NCBI GenBank assembly: GCA_902622595.1
Contig: CACNQM010000001.1
Span: forward strand, 372,001-436,000
DNA from: an uncultured Bacteroidota bacterium
GTDB lineage: Bacteria; Bacteroidota; Bacteroidia; Flavobacteriales; Flavobacteriaceae
DNA: 64,000 nucleotides
Direction: 5' to 3'
A program made the translations under genes and the position numbers. The notes beneath the pieces are model-generated. The model saw nothing but the letters and a program-made list of their open reading frames with translations, ran no database searches and had not been told where the DNA came from. Shown here in pieces: positions 15,833 to 24,837 of the stretch. The first letter of the stretch is position 1. Each line of letters opens with the position of its first letter.

Positions 15833-16936
15833 TTAATTATTATAATCTCTAGCAGCAACTAACCAATGTCCTGTTAATTCATTATCAACAACAGTTAATA
15901 CTTTTTTATACTTTGGAACTGTAGGGCAAATATGCATTGGAATAGCATAACAAACATCACCTACATTTAAATCATCCCCTTTATCACATTTACAAACAAG
16001 ATGTTCCTCGCTATGACTTATTTGTTTAAAATTTTTCATATTTAGAAGTTTCAGTCTTGGAAATTCCATTTCTGAAGCAACAGATTTATGTCCAAAATTT
16101 AAACAAATTATATCTCCACTAGGTCTACTTATAATTGACCCAACTAAAACTCCAGCATGCAAAAAGTTTAAATCTTTAAATAGCCCACCATATCTTTCAT
16201 CCCATAGTAGGGATGTTCCAGGACTAACTTCAATATTATCTCTTTTAGAATGTATAGGGAATGTAGGTGTTCCACCTGCAACAATTGTTTTGACCTCTAT
16301 TCCTAAAGATTCAATTTCTTCCTTTAGTTCAATAACTTTCTCAAATTGTAAATCACAATTTTCTCTTCTTAAATTGATATCTGAATCACGTATATGCCCA
16401 TCATAAACGTGAAGACCTTTAACAATTAAATTTGAGGACTGATGAATATCTCTATATAATAATGCAGCTTCATTTGTTGGTGATATGCCAGTTCTATTGT
16501 TTCCATTATTTATATCTAACCATAGGCTAGCTTTTATTCTACTTTTTTTTGATGCCTCATTAAACTTTACAATTGATTTCTTATTATCAACTATCGTTGA
16601 AAATTTTGTTTCAGGATATTTACTTACTAATTCAATGAAGTTATAAACACCAATACCGGTCATTTGCATTGCTAAGAGTACATCTTTGGCATTACATTTT
16701 GCAAGTAGTTCTGCCTCAGATAAAGTAGCACATTTAAATTTTGTGATACCATGATCTAATTGCATATTTATGATCTCTGCTATTTTATGGGTCTTTATAT
16801 GTGGCCTCAGTATATCGGTTCCTCCTGCAATCTTGATCATTAGCTTAATGTTTGCTTCAATTCTTTTAGGAAAAACTACAAGAGAAGGGGACAAGATATC
16901 CTCAACGTTGTTTATTCTATACCAATCTTTATCCAT
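15833..16936 (-). CDS. D-serine dehydratase/D-threonine aldolase-like PLP enzyme
   Basis: 367 residues of the fold-type III PLP family with an alanine-racemase-like barrel. K48 in RPHIKTHK is the expected Schiff-base lysine. A C-terminal His-x-Cys (H335, C337 in PMHICPT) matches the zinc ligands of eukaryotic-type D-serine dehydratases; D-threonine aldolases share the fold and metal. Either reaction consumes a D-hydroxy amino acid. Neighbours decide in favour of dehydration: a RidA protein, which clears 2-aminoacrylate made by serine dehydratases, and a GntP-family permease, the family of the D-serine carrier DsdX. Confidence 0.82.
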   Translation of the reverse strand: MDKDWYRINNVEDILSPSLVVFPKRIEANIKLMIKIAGGTDILRPHIKTHKIAEIINMQLDHGITKFKCATLSEAELLAKCNAKDVLLAMQMTGIGVYNFIELVSKYPETKFSTIVDNKKSIVKFNEASKKSRIKASLWLDINNGNNRTGISPTNEAALLYRDIHQSSNLIVKGLHVYDGHIRDSDINLRRENCDLQFEKVIELKEEIESLGIEVKTIVAGGTPTFPIHSKRDNIEVSPGTSLLWDERYGGLFKDLNFLHAGVLVGSIISRPSGDIICLNFGHKSVASEMEFPRLKLLNMKNFKQISHSEEHLVCKCDKGDDLNVGDVCYAIPMHICPTVPKYKKVLTVVDNELTGHWLVAARDYNN

Positions 16937-16942
16937 TTGTAA

Positions 16943-17407
16943 TTATTTTAACTCAAACATTGCTTCAATTTCGACAGGGATTCCACCTGGCAACATCATA
17001 CCTACCGCACTTCTAACACCAATGCCATTGTCACTCCCAAAGACATCAGCCATTAATTCACTAAAACCATTAATTACATATGGATGTTTTTTAAAGTCAG
17101 GAGAGCAATTTACCATTCCTAAAACTTTAACAACTCTTTCAATATTATCAAGGCTACCATAATGTGTTTGGATAGTTGACAGCATAGTTAATCCAACTTG
17201 TTTTGCTGCTAATTTTCCTTGATCTTCATTAATATCATCTCCAACTCTTCCCAACATTAATGAGCCATCTAAATTGACAGGCCCTTGACCTGATACATAT
17301 AGAGACTTGCCTACAATTAGTATTGGTTTATATACTCCTGCAGGTTTGGGTGCAGGTGGTAATTCAAGACCTAATTCTTCAATTATTTGTGATGGTAATT
17401 TTTTCAT
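16943..17407 (-). CDS. RidA family enamine/imine deaminase
   Basis: 154 residues, slightly longer than canonical RidA because of an N-terminal extension (about 20 residues), as in the YjgF/Rid subfamilies beyond RidA itself. Visible features are YVSGQGPVNLDG, the RVVKVLGMVN stretch and the substrate-binding Arg in GVRSAVG with the terminal PVEIEAMFEL. It hydrolyses reactive enamines released by PLP enzymes, which fits its place directly before the dehydratase-like gene. Confidence 0.88.
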   Translation of the reverse strand: MKKLPSQIIEELGLELPPAPKPAGVYKPILIVGKSLYVSGQGPVNLDGSLMLGRVGDDINEDQGKLAAKQVGLTMLSTIQTHYGSLDNIERVVKVLGMVNCSPDFKKHPYVINGFSELMADVFGSDNGIGVRSAVGMMLPGGIPVEIEAMFELK

Positions 17408-17408
17408 T

Positions 17409-18725
17409 TTATATAAATATATTTAAGATTAATACTCCGATTAGACCAGTAATTCCAACTATTGTTTCCATAACTGTCCAAGTTGAAAGAGTTTCTTTAA
17501 CAGTTAAATTAAAGTATTCTTTGAATAGCCAAAAACCAGCATCATTAACATGAGAAAGCATTAAGCTACCTGAGCCAATTGCTAACACTATCAATTCTGG
17601 ACTAACATCTGAACTAGAAATTAATGGTAAAACTATTCCTGCAGCAGTTAAACCTGCTACTGTAGCTGAGCCAACACAAACTCTAATTACTGTTGCTATC
17701 AACCATGCTAATATTAATGGTGATACTAGAGATCCTTCAAGTAAAGATCCAATATAGTTACTAACTCCACTATCAATTAAAATTTGTTTTAAAGCACCTG
17801 CTCCAGATATAATTAAAAGTACCATTGTTATACTAGAGACTGACATTGAAACAGAGTTCATTACGTCTTTCATCTCTTTACCTCTGGATATCCCTAGTGT
17901 ATATATTGCCACTAAAACGGAAATAAGCATTGCGATAACAGGGTTGCCAATAAATAAAACAATTTTTTTTATTAAGGATTCTGAAGGAAATACAATTGTA
18001 TATAGTGAAGAAAATATTATTAATATAACAGGTAATAATGCAGTAAATACACTTACTCCCATACTAGGCATCTCATTGTCTTTTAATATTACAGGATTAT
18101 AAAATTCTTTTAAAGGAGTTGCATTAATATTTTTAATAGTCCTTGTGAATATTGGACCTGCAATTATTATTGCAGGTATTGCGATTATAATTCCGTATAA
18201 GAGTGTCTTTCCAATATCGGCATTAAACATTGCAGATATTGCAGTGGGTGCAGGGTGGGGTGGTAAAAAACCGTGAGTTACAGAAAGAGAAGCTAGCATA
18301 GGTAAACCAACGTAAATAAGAGGTAGTCTTGAAGCAGCTGCTACAGTAAAAACTAATGGAATCAAAATAACAAATCCTACAGAGTAAAACATTGGAATAC
18401 CAACTATAAAACCAGCTATTACAACTGCCCATTGTATATTTTTAATACCAAAACTTAAAATAAGTTGAGAAGTAATTCTTTGAGCTGCTCCACTATCTGC
18501 TACAAGCTTTCCAAGCATCGCACCAAAACCTAATATTAATACCAAGAATCCAAGTGTATCGCCAATACCTTTTTGAATAGATTCAACAATTTTTAGTAAT
18601 TCCATTCCTTGAAAAAATCCAACAAATATGCAAACGCTAATAAAAGAAATAAAGGCGTTAAGCTTGAACCTCGCTATTAATATAAATAACAATAGAATTC
18701 CCGTAATAACAATCAATAAAGGCAT
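17409..18725 (-). CDS. GntP/DsdX-type permease
   Basis: 438 residues with about 12 hydrophobic segments and GntP-family blocks such as LVILGFGAMLGKLV, SVGFVILIPL, HGFLPPHPAPTA and GSLMLSHVNDAGFW. The family comprises proton symporters for gluconate and, in DsdX, D-serine. It is the first gene of the four-gene operon, which lacks any gluconate kinase or dehydratase but has D-amino-acid enzymes, so D-serine or a related compound is the likely cargo. Gene stops and starts in the operon are one to six bases apart. Confidence 0.9.
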   Translation of the reverse strand: MPLLIVITGILLLFILIARFKLNAFISFISVCIFVGFFQGMELLKIVESIQKGIGDTLGFLVLILGFGAMLGKLVADSGAAQRITSQLILSFGIKNIQWAVVIAGFIVGIPMFYSVGFVILIPLVFTVAAASRLPLIYVGLPMLASLSVTHGFLPPHPAPTAISAMFNADIGKTLLYGIIIAIPAIIIAGPIFTRTIKNINATPLKEFYNPVILKDNEMPSMGVSVFTALLPVILIIFSSLYTIVFPSESLIKKIVLFIGNPVIAMLISVLVAIYTLGISRGKEMKDVMNSVSMSVSSITMVLLIISGAGALKQILIDSGVSNYIGSLLEGSLVSPLILAWLIATVIRVCVGSATVAGLTAAGIVLPLISSSDVSPELIVLAIGSGSLMLSHVNDAGFWLFKEYFNLTVKETLSTWTVMETIVGITGLIGVLILNIFI

Positions 18726-18869
18726 ATTTTTCTATTTAATTTTTTTCTATTTAATAATTCTATTGTTTTAATGTCTCTTTCATATTCTATATAACACTCT
18801 AATATAATTACAATATTATTATGCTCCATAAATGTCTATATTAGATGTTTAAAACTATAATAATCCATA

Positions 18870-19040
18870 ATGATAAGAAGAGAATTTCAAGAGTATCTTG
18901 ATAAATTAGACTTGAGATCAAATGAAATTGAGGATTATTGGATTTTATATGATAGAATTTTTGAACCAAATTCTCCTTTGACTTATAAACAGAAAGCAAA
19001 TTTATTATTATTTGAGTTAAGAAAAATGAAATTAAACTAA
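18870..19040 (+). CDS. Small soluble protein, 56 residues
   Basis: Frame from ATG 18870: MIRREFQEYLDK, then DYWILYDRIF and a basic end LRKMKLN. The composition (balanced charges, Tyr/Trp in the middle, helical periodicity) looks like a real helical mini-protein rather than translated spacer. It ends nine bases before the nitroreductase ATG. It stands where a gene for a regulator of the divergent D-amino-acid operon could be, but it shows no DNA-binding signature. Unknown. Confidence 0.45.
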   Translation: MIRREFQEYLDKLDLRSNEIEDYWILYDRIFEPNSPLTYKQKANLLLFELRKMKLN

Positions 19041-19045
19041 ATTTT
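19038..19045 (+). promoter_or_regulatory. -7-like box TAAATTTT four bases before ATG
   Basis: TAAATTTT ends four bases before the nitroreductase ATG at 19050. It departs from TAnnTTTG in the last base, but the spacing is the one seen at other genes in the window. The box overlaps the stop codon of the 56-residue frame. Confidence 0.35.
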
Positions 19046-19049
19046 TACC

Positions 19050-19604
19050 ATGAGTACAGAGTCCCTAAATAAAATAATTAGAAATAGAAAAACTATCTAT
19101 CCTACTCAGTTTTCAGAAAAAGAAATACCAGAAAATATTATAAATGAAATTCTAGAAAATGCAATACACGCACCTACTCATAGAATGACTCAGCCATGGT
19201 TTTTTAGAGTATATAAAGGGAAATCGAAAGATGTTTTATGTCAAATTATAGAGAAAATTGATAAAGAAAAATACTCATCTATAAAAATTAACAAGTTTAT
19301 TGAAAAAGTTAAACTGTCAGATACTATTCTTTCTGTATGTATGACTCGTGACAAGAATGATCGAGTTCCAGAGTGGGAAGAGATAGCTGCTGTTTCAATG
19401 GCAGTTCAAAATATTTGGTTATCATGTTATGTAAATAATATTGGCTCATACTGGAGTACTCCATCTCTTAAAGAAGAATACGCAAAACACGCAGGGTTGA
19501 ATAAAAACCAGAAATCACTTGGATTCTTTTTTATGGGAAGTTATGTGCATCATGAGACTCCTAAATTAAGAGAGGGACTTGACAGTAAAGTTAAATGGGT
19601 ATGA
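19050..19604 (+). CDS. Nitroreductase family protein
   Basis: 184 residues, the compact type of FMN-dependent nitroreductase (YdjA-like). The N-terminus carries the flavin-binding RNRKTIYP and the APTHRMTQPW segment; AAVSMAVQNIWLSC is the typical helix, followed by a GFFFMG strand. Cytoplasmic NAD(P)H-dependent reductase, natural substrate unknown. Its TGA overlaps the ATG of the following lipoprotein. Confidence 0.87.
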   Translation: MSTESLNKIIRNRKTIYPTQFSEKEIPENIINEILENAIHAPTHRMTQPWFFRVYKGKSKDVLCQIIEKIDKEKYSSIKINKFIEKVKLSDTILSVCMTRDKNDRVPEWEEIAAVSMAVQNIWLSCYVNNIGSYWSTPSLKEEYAKHAGLNKNQKSLGFFFMGSYVHHETPKLREGLDSKVKWV

Positions 19605-20008
19605 AAAAAGCCTTAGTTGTATTTTTTTTATTTTTAGCGTGTGGCGGGAATTATCAACCAAATGATGTTGGAAGCCTTTCTATACTTGAATATCCGGATA
19701 ACAAAGACTTAAATAAGTGGATTGAAATAGATTCACAATATGCCAAAGTATATCAAGTTAGGAGATACTTTGAAAATTTTGTTAAAGATGATTTTTTTGA
19801 AGAGGAAGAAAATAAAATCGAATTTGGTAATCTTACTTGGTCTGACATGTCAGAATATCAAAAAAAATATTCGGAGTTATTAAATAAATACCAGAAAAAT
19901 TATAAAGACAATAAAGAGTTAACTAGATTTGTTGATTCTGTTATTATGATTGAATATCCAATTATAGATGACTTTGTCAATAAGATTTTTAAATTCGGTT
20001 ATGATTAA
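19601..20008 (+). CDS. Lipoprotein, paralogue of the gene at 14354
   Basis: 135 residues. The ATG at 19601 overlaps the nitroreductase stop (ATGA) and directly starts MKKALVV with a lipobox LACG; a start at 19595 would add only two residues. It shares the KWIEIDS-x-Y and LTW...Y-x-K-x-Y-x-EL blocks with the lipoprotein at 14354. Highly acidic and helical after the lipid anchor. The paralogues flank the D-amino-acid operon on either side, in the opposite orientation to it. Function unknown. Confidence 0.68.
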   Translation: MKKALVVFFLFLACGGNYQPNDVGSLSILEYPDNKDLNKWIEIDSQYAKVYQVRRYFENFVKDDFFEEEENKIEFGNLTWSDMSEYQKKYSELLNKYQKNYKDNKELTRFVDSVIMIEYPIIDDFVNKIFKFGYD

Positions 20009-20017
20009 AATTTGCAC

Positions 20018-22144
20018 ATGAAAAAAATAATATTAACAATATGTATAATTTCCCTTTATAGCTGTAATAATATGAATGTAAACCCCCCAATTGCAAAGAA
20101 AGTTGAAAAGAAACTAGAGATTCATGACGATGTAAGAATTGATAACTATTATTGGTTAAATCAAAGGGAAAACCCAGAGGTTATTTCTTACCTAGCTGAG
20201 GAAAATAAATACAAAGAGTCAAAACTTAAGTCTACAAAAAAACTTCAAAATAACTTATTTAAAGAAATGAAGAGTAGAATAAAAGAAGATGATATCACAG
20301 TTCCATATTTTTTAAATGATTATTGGTATATAACTAAATATGAAAAAAACAAAGAGTATCCGATATACACTAGAAAATATATGAATCTTGAAGCAGAAGA
20401 GGAAACATTAATAGATGTAAACGAATTGGCAAAAAACTACGATTACTATCAAGTTTCTGGAATTAGTATAAGTCCAGATAATAAAAAAATGGCCTTTGGG
20501 GTGGACACTTTATCACGAAGAATATATACTATTAAGGTAAAAGATTTAACAACTGGTAAAATGTATCCAGATAAAATTGATGGTGTTAATTCATCTACAA
20601 CGTGGGCATCAGATAGCAAAACAATGTTTTATACAGGGAAAGACTTACAGACCTTAAGATCAGATAAAATTTTTAGACATTCTCTTGGTGAAAGTCAAGA
20701 TGATGACATACTTGTATACGAGGAAAAAGATGAAACCTTTTCAACATTTGTATATCCATCAAAGTCGAGAGAATATATAATGATTGGCTCAAGTAGTACT
20801 ATGTCTACAGAATATAGGTTTTTATCAAGTAAAACCCCTTTGGAGCCTTTTAAAATTATTCAAAAGAGAGAAAGAGGACTTGAATATAGTCCTTCTCATG
20901 TTGGTGATATGTTTTACATATCAACTAATATTGATGAAAGCACAAATTTTAAACTAGTTAAAACCCCTATATCATCAACTGAAAAATCAAATTGGAAGGA
21001 TGTAATTCCTCATAGAGAAGATGTATTATTAGAGGATACTGACTTTTTTAACGATTTTATGGTAATTGGTGAAAGGTTGAATGGATTACTCAAAATAAGA
21101 ATTAAAAGTTGGGATGGTAAAGAAGATTACTATCTAGACTTAAGTGGTCAATTTGATTTTGATAATGAGACTTATTCTGCTTCAATAGGATATAACCCCA
21201 ATTTTCAAACTAACATATTAAGATATAATTTTACATCTCTTACAACACCTTTTAGTGTCATAGATTATAATTTAATTACCAAAGATGAAGAGGTACAGAA
21301 ACAACAAGAAGTACTAGGTGGCTCTTTTAATTCTAAAAATTATACCTCTGAGAGAGTTTTTGCTACTGCTCATGATGGAGTTCAAATTCCAATTTCTATT
21401 GTTAAACACATTGATACTGAATTAAATCCTAACACCCCTTTACTTCAGTATGGTTATGGATCATATGGTTATACTAGAGATCCCTCATTTTCATCAATTA
21501 GGCTAAGCTTGCTAGATAGAGGCTTTGTGTTTGCAATAGCTCATGTTAGAGGAGGGGAGTACCTTGGAAGACCATGGTATGAAAATGGTAGAATGCTAAG
21601 TAAAAAAAATACATTTAAAGATTTTATCAGCTCTTCAAAATTCCTAATTGAAAAGGGATATACTTCAAGTGAGCATCTATACGCTGAAGGAGGTTCAGCA
21701 GGGGGACTGCTTATGGGCGCAATAATGAACATGGCTCCTGATCTCTATAATGGAGTAATTGCTGCAGTTCCATTTGTCGATGTTATTACCACAATGTTAG
21801 ATGATACGATCCCCTTAACATCAGGTGAATGGGATGAGTGGGGTAATCCGAATGATAAAGAATATTATGAATACATTAAATCATACTCACCTTATGATAA
21901 TCTTTTAGAGACAGAGTATCCAAATACACTTGTAACAACTGGTTTACATGATTCTCAAGTTCAGTATTGGGAACCTGCTAAGTGGGTTGCAAAACTTAGG
22001 CAATATCACAAAGGAGACAACTTAATCTTATTACATACAAATATGGATACCGGACATAGTGGTTCATCAGGTAGATTTGAGGCACTTAAAGAGGTTGCAA
22101 TGGAATATGCATTTCTGTTTATGTTAGAAGGTATAACTAAATAA
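20018..22144 (+). CDS. Prolyl oligopeptidase-type lipoprotein (S9A, oligopeptidase B-like)
   Basis: 708 residues from the ATG at 20018 (a TTG two codons earlier is less likely). Lipobox SLYSC. An N-terminal beta-propeller spans about residues 80-430; the alpha/beta-hydrolase domain carries the nucleophile in EGGSAGGLLMG, the acid in GLHDSQV and the His in DTGHSG. Members cleave short peptides after basic or prolyl residues. Surface or periplasmic anchoring suggests processing of peptides on entry. The next gene, a metallopeptidase, follows 11 bases later. Confidence 0.92.
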   Translation: MKKIILTICIISLYSCNNMNVNPPIAKKVEKKLEIHDDVRIDNYYWLNQRENPEVISYLAEENKYKESKLKSTKKLQNNLFKEMKSRIKEDDITVPYFLNDYWYITKYEKNKEYPIYTRKYMNLEAEEETLIDVNELAKNYDYYQVSGISISPDNKKMAFGVDTLSRRIYTIKVKDLTTGKMYPDKIDGVNSSTTWASDSKTMFYTGKDLQTLRSDKIFRHSLGESQDDDILVYEEKDETFSTFVYPSKSREYIMIGSSSTMSTEYRFLSSKTPLEPFKIIQKRERGLEYSPSHVGDMFYISTNIDESTNFKLVKTPISSTEKSNWKDVIPHREDVLLEDTDFFNDFMVIGERLNGLLKIRIKSWDGKEDYYLDLSGQFDFDNETYSASIGYNPNFQTNILRYNFTSLTTPFSVIDYNLITKDEEVQKQQEVLGGSFNSKNYTSERVFATAHDGVQIPISIVKHIDTELNPNTPLLQYGYGSYGYTRDPSFSSIRLSLLDRGFVFAIAHVRGGEYLGRPWYENGRMLSKKNTFKDFISSSKFLIEKGYTSSEHLYAEGGSAGGLLMGAIMNMAPDLYNGVIAAVPFVDVITTMLDDTIPLTSGEWDEWGNPNDKEYYEYIKSYSPYDNLLETEYPNTLVTTGLHDSQVQYWEPAKWVAKLRQYHKGDNLILLHTNMDTGHSGSSGRFEALKEVAMEYAFLFMLEGITK

Positions 22145-22155
22145 AAATTAGAATT

Positions 22156-24258
22156 ATGAAAAATTTATACACATTACTAATTATTTCTTTTTTTTCTACA
22201 CAAAGTTTAATTTCACAAATTGAGGGTTATTCCACAAATCAATGGGAAAAGCAACTTGAAGTCGAAGAGTCATTTTTAGGTTTGATTGATAAAACTTCTT
22301 TTAAGAAGCATCTTATGAAGCTTACTGAACGTCCACATGTAGTTGGAAGTGAGGGAAATGAAGAAGTTATTAGATACATTGGTAAAGTAATGAAAGACGC
22401 AGGGCTTGACATTACTAATTATCCATATGATGTATACCTTCCTAATAAACCTGGTAGCTCGATGGTTGAGATTGTTACTCCCTCAAGAAAAGTTCTTAAT
22501 CAAAAAGAAGATATTATTTATGATGATCCCTACACTCAAAACCCTGAGCTTTGGAAAGGTTGGAATGCATTTTCAGGGAGTGGTGATGTTACAGCAGAAA
22601 TTGTTTATGCTAATTATGGTCTTAAGGAAGATTTTGAGACTTTAAATTCTTTGGGAATTGATATTAAAGGGAAAATTATAATTGCGAGATATGGAGGAAA
22701 CTTCAGAGGTTATAAAGCTAAGTTTGCTGAAGCAAATGGTGCAGCTGGATTAATCATATACACTGATCCAAAAGATAGTGGCTTTACAAGAGGTCTTGTT
22801 TATCCAGAAGGTCCGTATTATAATTCATCTACTATACAAAGAGGTTCATTGTTAACAACAGATTTTACAGGTGATCCATTGACCCCCTTCGAGCCTGCCT
22901 TACCATTAAATGGAAAAAAGAAAATTAAACGTCTCGATCCTAAAGATGCTCAATTGCATACAATTCCAGTTACACCAATATCTTATGGTGAGGCTGAAAA
23001 AATACTAAGTCAGATGAAAGGCCAACCTGTTCCTCAATCTTGGCAAGGAGGTCTTCCATTTACATACAGAGTTGAAGGTGGTTCATCTTTGACTGTAAGA
23101 TTAAAAGTAGATCAAAAGATTGATTTTGTTCGTGCTACAAACGTCATTGGTATGTTAAAAGGAAGTGAGGCTCCAAATGAATGGATTATTTTAGGTTGTC
23201 ATCTAGATTCATGGGGTTATGGGGCCACAGATCCAAGTAGTGGTACAGCAATGTTATTAAGTCTTAGTGAAACTTTGGGTAAACTAAAAGAAAATGGATA
23301 TGCTCCTAAAAGATCAATTTTGATTGCACACTGGGATGCTGAAGAGCATGGAGTTATTGGTTCAACAGAGTGGGTAGAGCAGATGAGAGATGAATTAAAT
23401 GCTAAGGGTATTGTATACATGAATTTTGACGGGGCTGTATCTGGTAAGGGTTTTGGTGCATCTTCAGCACCTACTCTTAAGAAATTACTGGTTGAAACAT
23501 CAAAGAATGTGAAATACCCCTATACAGATCAGACTTTATTTGAGTTTTGGAATAAAAATGATCAAAGTGAAGAACCTCCAATTGGAAATCTAGGAGGTGG
23601 CTCTGATCATATAGCATTTTACATGCATGTTGGTGTACCATCTCTAAGCGGAGGTGCAGGTGGTCCTAACCTGTATCATTCAAATTATGATAGTTTTAGA
23701 TTTTACGAAAAATTTGTAGATCCTGAATTTCAAATGGGACCTATGGTAGAGCATATGGCAGGATTAATGACACTTAGGATGGCAAATGCAGAATTGATCC
23801 CTTATAATCTAAATCGATACTCACAAGATTTAAAAATGCATTTTGAGAATGCTGTAAAAAAAATAAATAGTTATGATAAAAATTTTCAAGGTTTTCAAGC
23901 TACTAATATCGCTATAAAGTCTTTAGATGAAACTTCAACAATACTTACATCAAAAATACAGTCCTATTTAGAGGGTGGTGAAATTTCTAGAAAAAATTTA
24001 AAAAAATTAAATAAACAATTAATTGCACTAGAAAAGAGTTTTATATCAGACAAAGGAATGTATTTTGGAGCTTGGTATAAATCTATTTATGCATCTTCAG
24101 ATCCATTTAGTGGTTATGGAGCTTGGATTCTTCCTGGATTAGAGTATGAAATAGCATTAAAATCATCTGAAAGACTTAAAGAATGGGATTCAAGATATTC
24201 TGATGCAATTAATTCATTAGAATCAAAAATGAAAAATTTAATTCAAGAAATTAATTAA
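22156..24258 (+). CDS. M28 metallopeptidase (glutamate carboxypeptidase II-like)
   Basis: 700 residues with a signal peptide ending near SLISQ. Layout: N-terminal segment, PA insertion domain (about 110-260), M28 zinc domain with HLDSWGYGATDPSSG, the Glu pair in WDAEEHGVIGS, Asp in NFDGA and His in LYHSNYDSF, then a transferrin-receptor-like helical dimerisation domain. This is the layout of glutamate carboxypeptidase II/PSMA. It removes C-terminal or N-terminal residues from peptides in the periplasm and probably acts after the S9 peptidase encoded directly upstream. Confidence 0.92.
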   Translation: MKNLYTLLIISFFSTQSLISQIEGYSTNQWEKQLEVEESFLGLIDKTSFKKHLMKLTERPHVVGSEGNEEVIRYIGKVMKDAGLDITNYPYDVYLPNKPGSSMVEIVTPSRKVLNQKEDIIYDDPYTQNPELWKGWNAFSGSGDVTAEIVYANYGLKEDFETLNSLGIDIKGKIIIARYGGNFRGYKAKFAEANGAAGLIIYTDPKDSGFTRGLVYPEGPYYNSSTIQRGSLLTTDFTGDPLTPFEPALPLNGKKKIKRLDPKDAQLHTIPVTPISYGEAEKILSQMKGQPVPQSWQGGLPFTYRVEGGSSLTVRLKVDQKIDFVRATNVIGMLKGSEAPNEWIILGCHLDSWGYGATDPSSGTAMLLSLSETLGKLKENGYAPKRSILIAHWDAEEHGVIGSTEWVEQMRDELNAKGIVYMNFDGAVSGKGFGASSAPTLKKLLVETSKNVKYPYTDQTLFEFWNKNDQSEEPPIGNLGGGSDHIAFYMHVGVPSLSGGAGGPNLYHSNYDSFRFYEKFVDPEFQMGPMVEHMAGLMTLRMANAELIPYNLNRYSQDLKMHFENAVKKINSYDKNFQGFQATNIAIKSLDETSTILTSKIQSYLEGGEISRKNLKKLNKQLIALEKSFISDKGMYFGAWYKSIYASSDPFSGYGAWILPGLEYEIALKSSERLKEWDSRYSDAINSLESKMKNLIQEIN

Positions 24259-24273
24259 TTAACAAAAAGTTAG

Positions 24274-24645
24274 ATGGAAAAAAATGTTTTTGGAGAAAAA
24301 CTGCATATATGTTGCACAAGCCCAATGACTGGATACTTTAGAGATGGATCATGTAGAACCATAAGTGAGGATACAGGGACACACACTGTATGTGCTGTAA
24401 TGACAGATGAGTTCCTAAGATTCTCCTCATCAAGAGGAAATGATTTAATCACTCCAGCACCTTACTATCAATTTCCAGGATTAAAGGCTGGAGATAAGTG
24501 GTGTTTATGCGTATCAAGGTGGATAGAAGCAGAAAAAGCTAATAAAGCTCCAAAACTGATCCTAGAAGCCACACATGAGAAAACACTAGATTATACTTCT
24601 TTGGATGTTCTGGTAAAACATGCATTTATAAGAAGTTCTGATTGA
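24274..24645 (+). CDS. DUF2237 family protein
   Basis: 123 residues matching DUF2237 (PF09996): the start NVFGEKLHICCTSPMTGYFR, THTVCAVMTDEFL, SSSRGNDL, GDKWCLCVSRW and LEATHEKTL are all family blocks. Conserved Cys (CCTS, RDGSC, HTVC, WCLC) suggest a metal or redox site, but no biochemical role is established that I know of. Cytoplasmic. It follows the M28 peptidase by 15 bases and may end that operon. Confidence 0.9.
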   Translation: MEKNVFGEKLHICCTSPMTGYFRDGSCRTISEDTGTHTVCAVMTDEFLRFSSSRGNDLITPAPYYQFPGLKAGDKWCLCVSRWIEAEKANKAPKLILEATHEKTLDYTSLDVLVKHAFIRSSD

Positions 24646-24654
24646 CATTTATTA

Positions 24655-24780
24655 CTATTTTATGGAATCTATTTTCTTTTCAATCCTCTCTAACCTACTT
24701 AAAATATTTTCAAAATAATTTTTAGCCTCAACAGGACAATTATTAAGGAAATGGTCTAATATGTCTTTTTCATTTTTCAT
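24655..24780 (-). CDS. Small helical protein, 41 residues
   Basis: Starts MKNEKDILDHF and continues as a strongly amphipathic helix ending LSRLERIEKKIDSIK, a heptad-like pattern that could form a coiled coil. A TAATTTTA box lies exactly four bases upstream of its ATG, the spacing seen at other genes in the window. It faces another micro gene across a 57-base divergent gap. No family recognised; the promoter spacing and clean charge pattern support it. Confidence 0.42.
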   Translation of the reverse strand: MKNEKDILDHFLNNCPVEAKNYFENILSRLERIEKKIDSIK

Positions 24781-24784
24781 ATAG

Positions 24785-24792
24785 TAAAATTA
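24785..24792 (-). promoter_or_regulatory. -7-like box TAATTTTA four bases before ATG
   Basis: TAATTTTA (read on the minus strand) ends four bases before the ATG of the 41-residue gene. The last base deviates from the TAnnTTTG consensus. Confidence 0.38.
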
Positions 24793-24825
24793 AAAATCCT
24801 CATTTAATTCAACTAGGTTTTTTAT

Positions 24826-24833
24826 TATATTAG
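24826..24833 (+). promoter_or_regulatory. -7-like box TATATTAG four bases before ATG
   Basis: TATATTAG ends four bases before the ATG of the 42-residue gene at 24838, matching the TAnnTT(T/A)G pattern and spacing of larger genes such as those at 35542 and 37859. Confidence 0.45.
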
Positions 24834-24837
24834 AAAT

